A stretch of DNA of 6,752 nucleotides from Thiosulfativibrio sp964601165 (GTDB lineage Bacteria > Pseudomonadota > Gammaproteobacteria > Thiomicrospirales > Thiomicrospiraceae), in the NCBI GenBank assembly GCA_964601165.1, contig CAZRMK010000087.1:1-6752 (forward strand), read 5' to 3'. The translations under genes and the position numbers were made by a program. The notes under the pieces were generated by a model, which ran no database searches, had not been told where the DNA came from, and worked only from the letters and a program-made list of their open reading frames with translations. Below are positions 6,477 through 6,752 of the stretch, piece by piece (position 1 is the stretch's first letter; the number at the start of each line of letters is the position of its first letter).

Positions 6477-6696
6477 GAAAAACAAACAGTTTTTCTGAAA
6501 TTTAAGTTCCTAAAAAGTTAAAATTAAACTAGTAAAACTTAAAGCTAAGGGGTAATAACATGAGTAAAAAAACAAACAACACGGAGTTTAAAACAAAATT
6601 GGTACTTGAGATGTTAAAGGATGAAAAAACTTTAAATGAAATAGCCAGTGCAAATAATATAGTGCCAAAAAATTTAGTAAATTGGAAAGCAATATT
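6463..6696 (+). mobile_element. 5' part of an IS3-family insertion sequence, interrupted
   Basis: The left terminus starts (C)TATACTACCCCAAG. This resembles IS3-family ends that I remember as TACTGxCCCCAAAAAGTTGGACA. A leader of about 97 bases leads to an orfA start at 6560 with a good ribosome binding site, AAGGGG at 6547-6552. Only the first 46 codons of orfA are left before a related IS end interrupts at 6697. The element is inserted into an ISL3 transposase remnant. Its orfB and right end are not in the window and may lie beyond the second element. Confidence 0.65.
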
Positions 6697-6739
6697 CTAT
6701 ACTACCCCAAAAATCAAGACAATTTTTTATAAGATTTAA
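6560..6739 (+). pseudogene. Truncated IS3-family transposase OrfA
   Basis: The frame begins MSKKTNNTEFKTKLVLEMLK and continues DEKTLNEIASANNIVPKNLVNWKAIF (21-46). This is the N-terminal helix-turn-helix (HTH_Tnp_1 type) of IS3-family OrfA proteins, which bind the IS ends. Full OrfA proteins are about 90-110 residues with a C-terminal leucine zipper. Here the family similarity stops at Phe46 (6695-6697), and the last 13 residues (YTTPKIKTIFYKI, stop TAA at 6737-6739) are translated from the left end of a second IS. The start is secure: AAGGGG lies 7 bases upstream and the MSKK opening is typical. It may still be translated as a stub but lacks the oligomerisation region and any OrfB catalytic domain in the window. 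Confidence 0.75.
6697..6710 (+). repeat. Direct repeat, copy 2 (IS3-type left end)
   Basis: This is the second identical copy of CTATACTACCCCAA, 234 bases downstream of the first and in the same orientation. It lies exactly where OrfA similarity ends, which supports reading it as an insertion boundary. Confidence 0.75.
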
Positions 6740-6752
6740 TTCCAGTATTGCT
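6697..6752 (+). mobile_element. Left end of a second, diverged IS3-like element (runs off the window)
   Basis: The sequence starts CTATACTACCCCAAAAATCA, interrupts the orfA of the preceding IS3 element, and matches that element's left end (14 identical bases, then partial similarity through GATTTAATTCC). TACTACCCCAAAAATCAAGACA is itself close to a typical IS3-family terminus. No coding start is reached within the window. If organised like its neighbour, its orfA would begin about 40 bases past the end. Confidence 0.6.

Noticed and set aside
6280..6498. A small hypothetical protein of 72 residues after tatD
   Set aside because: The first 60 residues match the middle of ISL3 transposases and the last 11 are translated from an IS3-type end, so it is a remnant and not a gene.
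6463..6710. CRISPR-like or tandem repeat array
   Set aside because: There are only two copies, spaced 234 bases apart, with similarity fading from one end; this fits IS termini better.

Overview
The window looks like chromosomal DNA from a low-GC (AT-rich) gammaproteobacterium with many insertion sequences. The lineage call rests on gene order: pabC-mltG-tmk-holB-tatD is the arrangement known from E. coli and many other gammaproteobacteria, and the proteins match those families in length and motif. The mobile-element debris at both ends would suit a host-associated or symbiotic organism, but that is only a guess. I cannot name the species.

Layout. Positions 1-54 are unassigned flank. Positions 55-400 hold the end of an ISL3-family insertion sequence: a probable terminal inverted repeat (55-83) and the C-terminal quarter of its transposase on the minus strand (89-400). 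Its cut end meets a short motif (391-432, minus strand) that resembles the 5' end of a bacterial group II intron. Positions 433-602 are non-coding and carry a good candidate promoter (TATAAT at 561-566). Positions 603-6276 are one compact plus-strand operon: pabB, pabC, mltG, tmk, holB, tatD. Adjacent genes overlap by 23 and 8 bases or are separated by 2, 5 and 13 bases. Right after the tatD stop comes a middle fragment of an ISL3 transposase (to about 6462). It is cut by the left end of an IS3-family element (6463), whose orfA (6560) is cut in turn after 46 codons by the left end of a second, diverged IS3-like element (6697 to the window edge).

How the genes work together. PabB and PabC make p-aminobenzoate for folate. 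Folate supplies the methyl group for dTMP, which Tmk phosphorylates to dTDP, and HolB is the delta' subunit of the clamp loader that uses the resulting nucleotides in replication. MltG cuts nascent peptidoglycan and TatD is a metal-dependent nuclease/hydrolase. The operon therefore combines housekeeping functions in nucleotide supply, replication and wall growth. I found no novel defence or biosynthetic system. The most informative structure is the transposon wreckage: two ISL3 fragments in opposite orientation flank the operon and together cover almost contiguous parts of one transposase, as an inversion with its breakpoint inside a single IS would produce.
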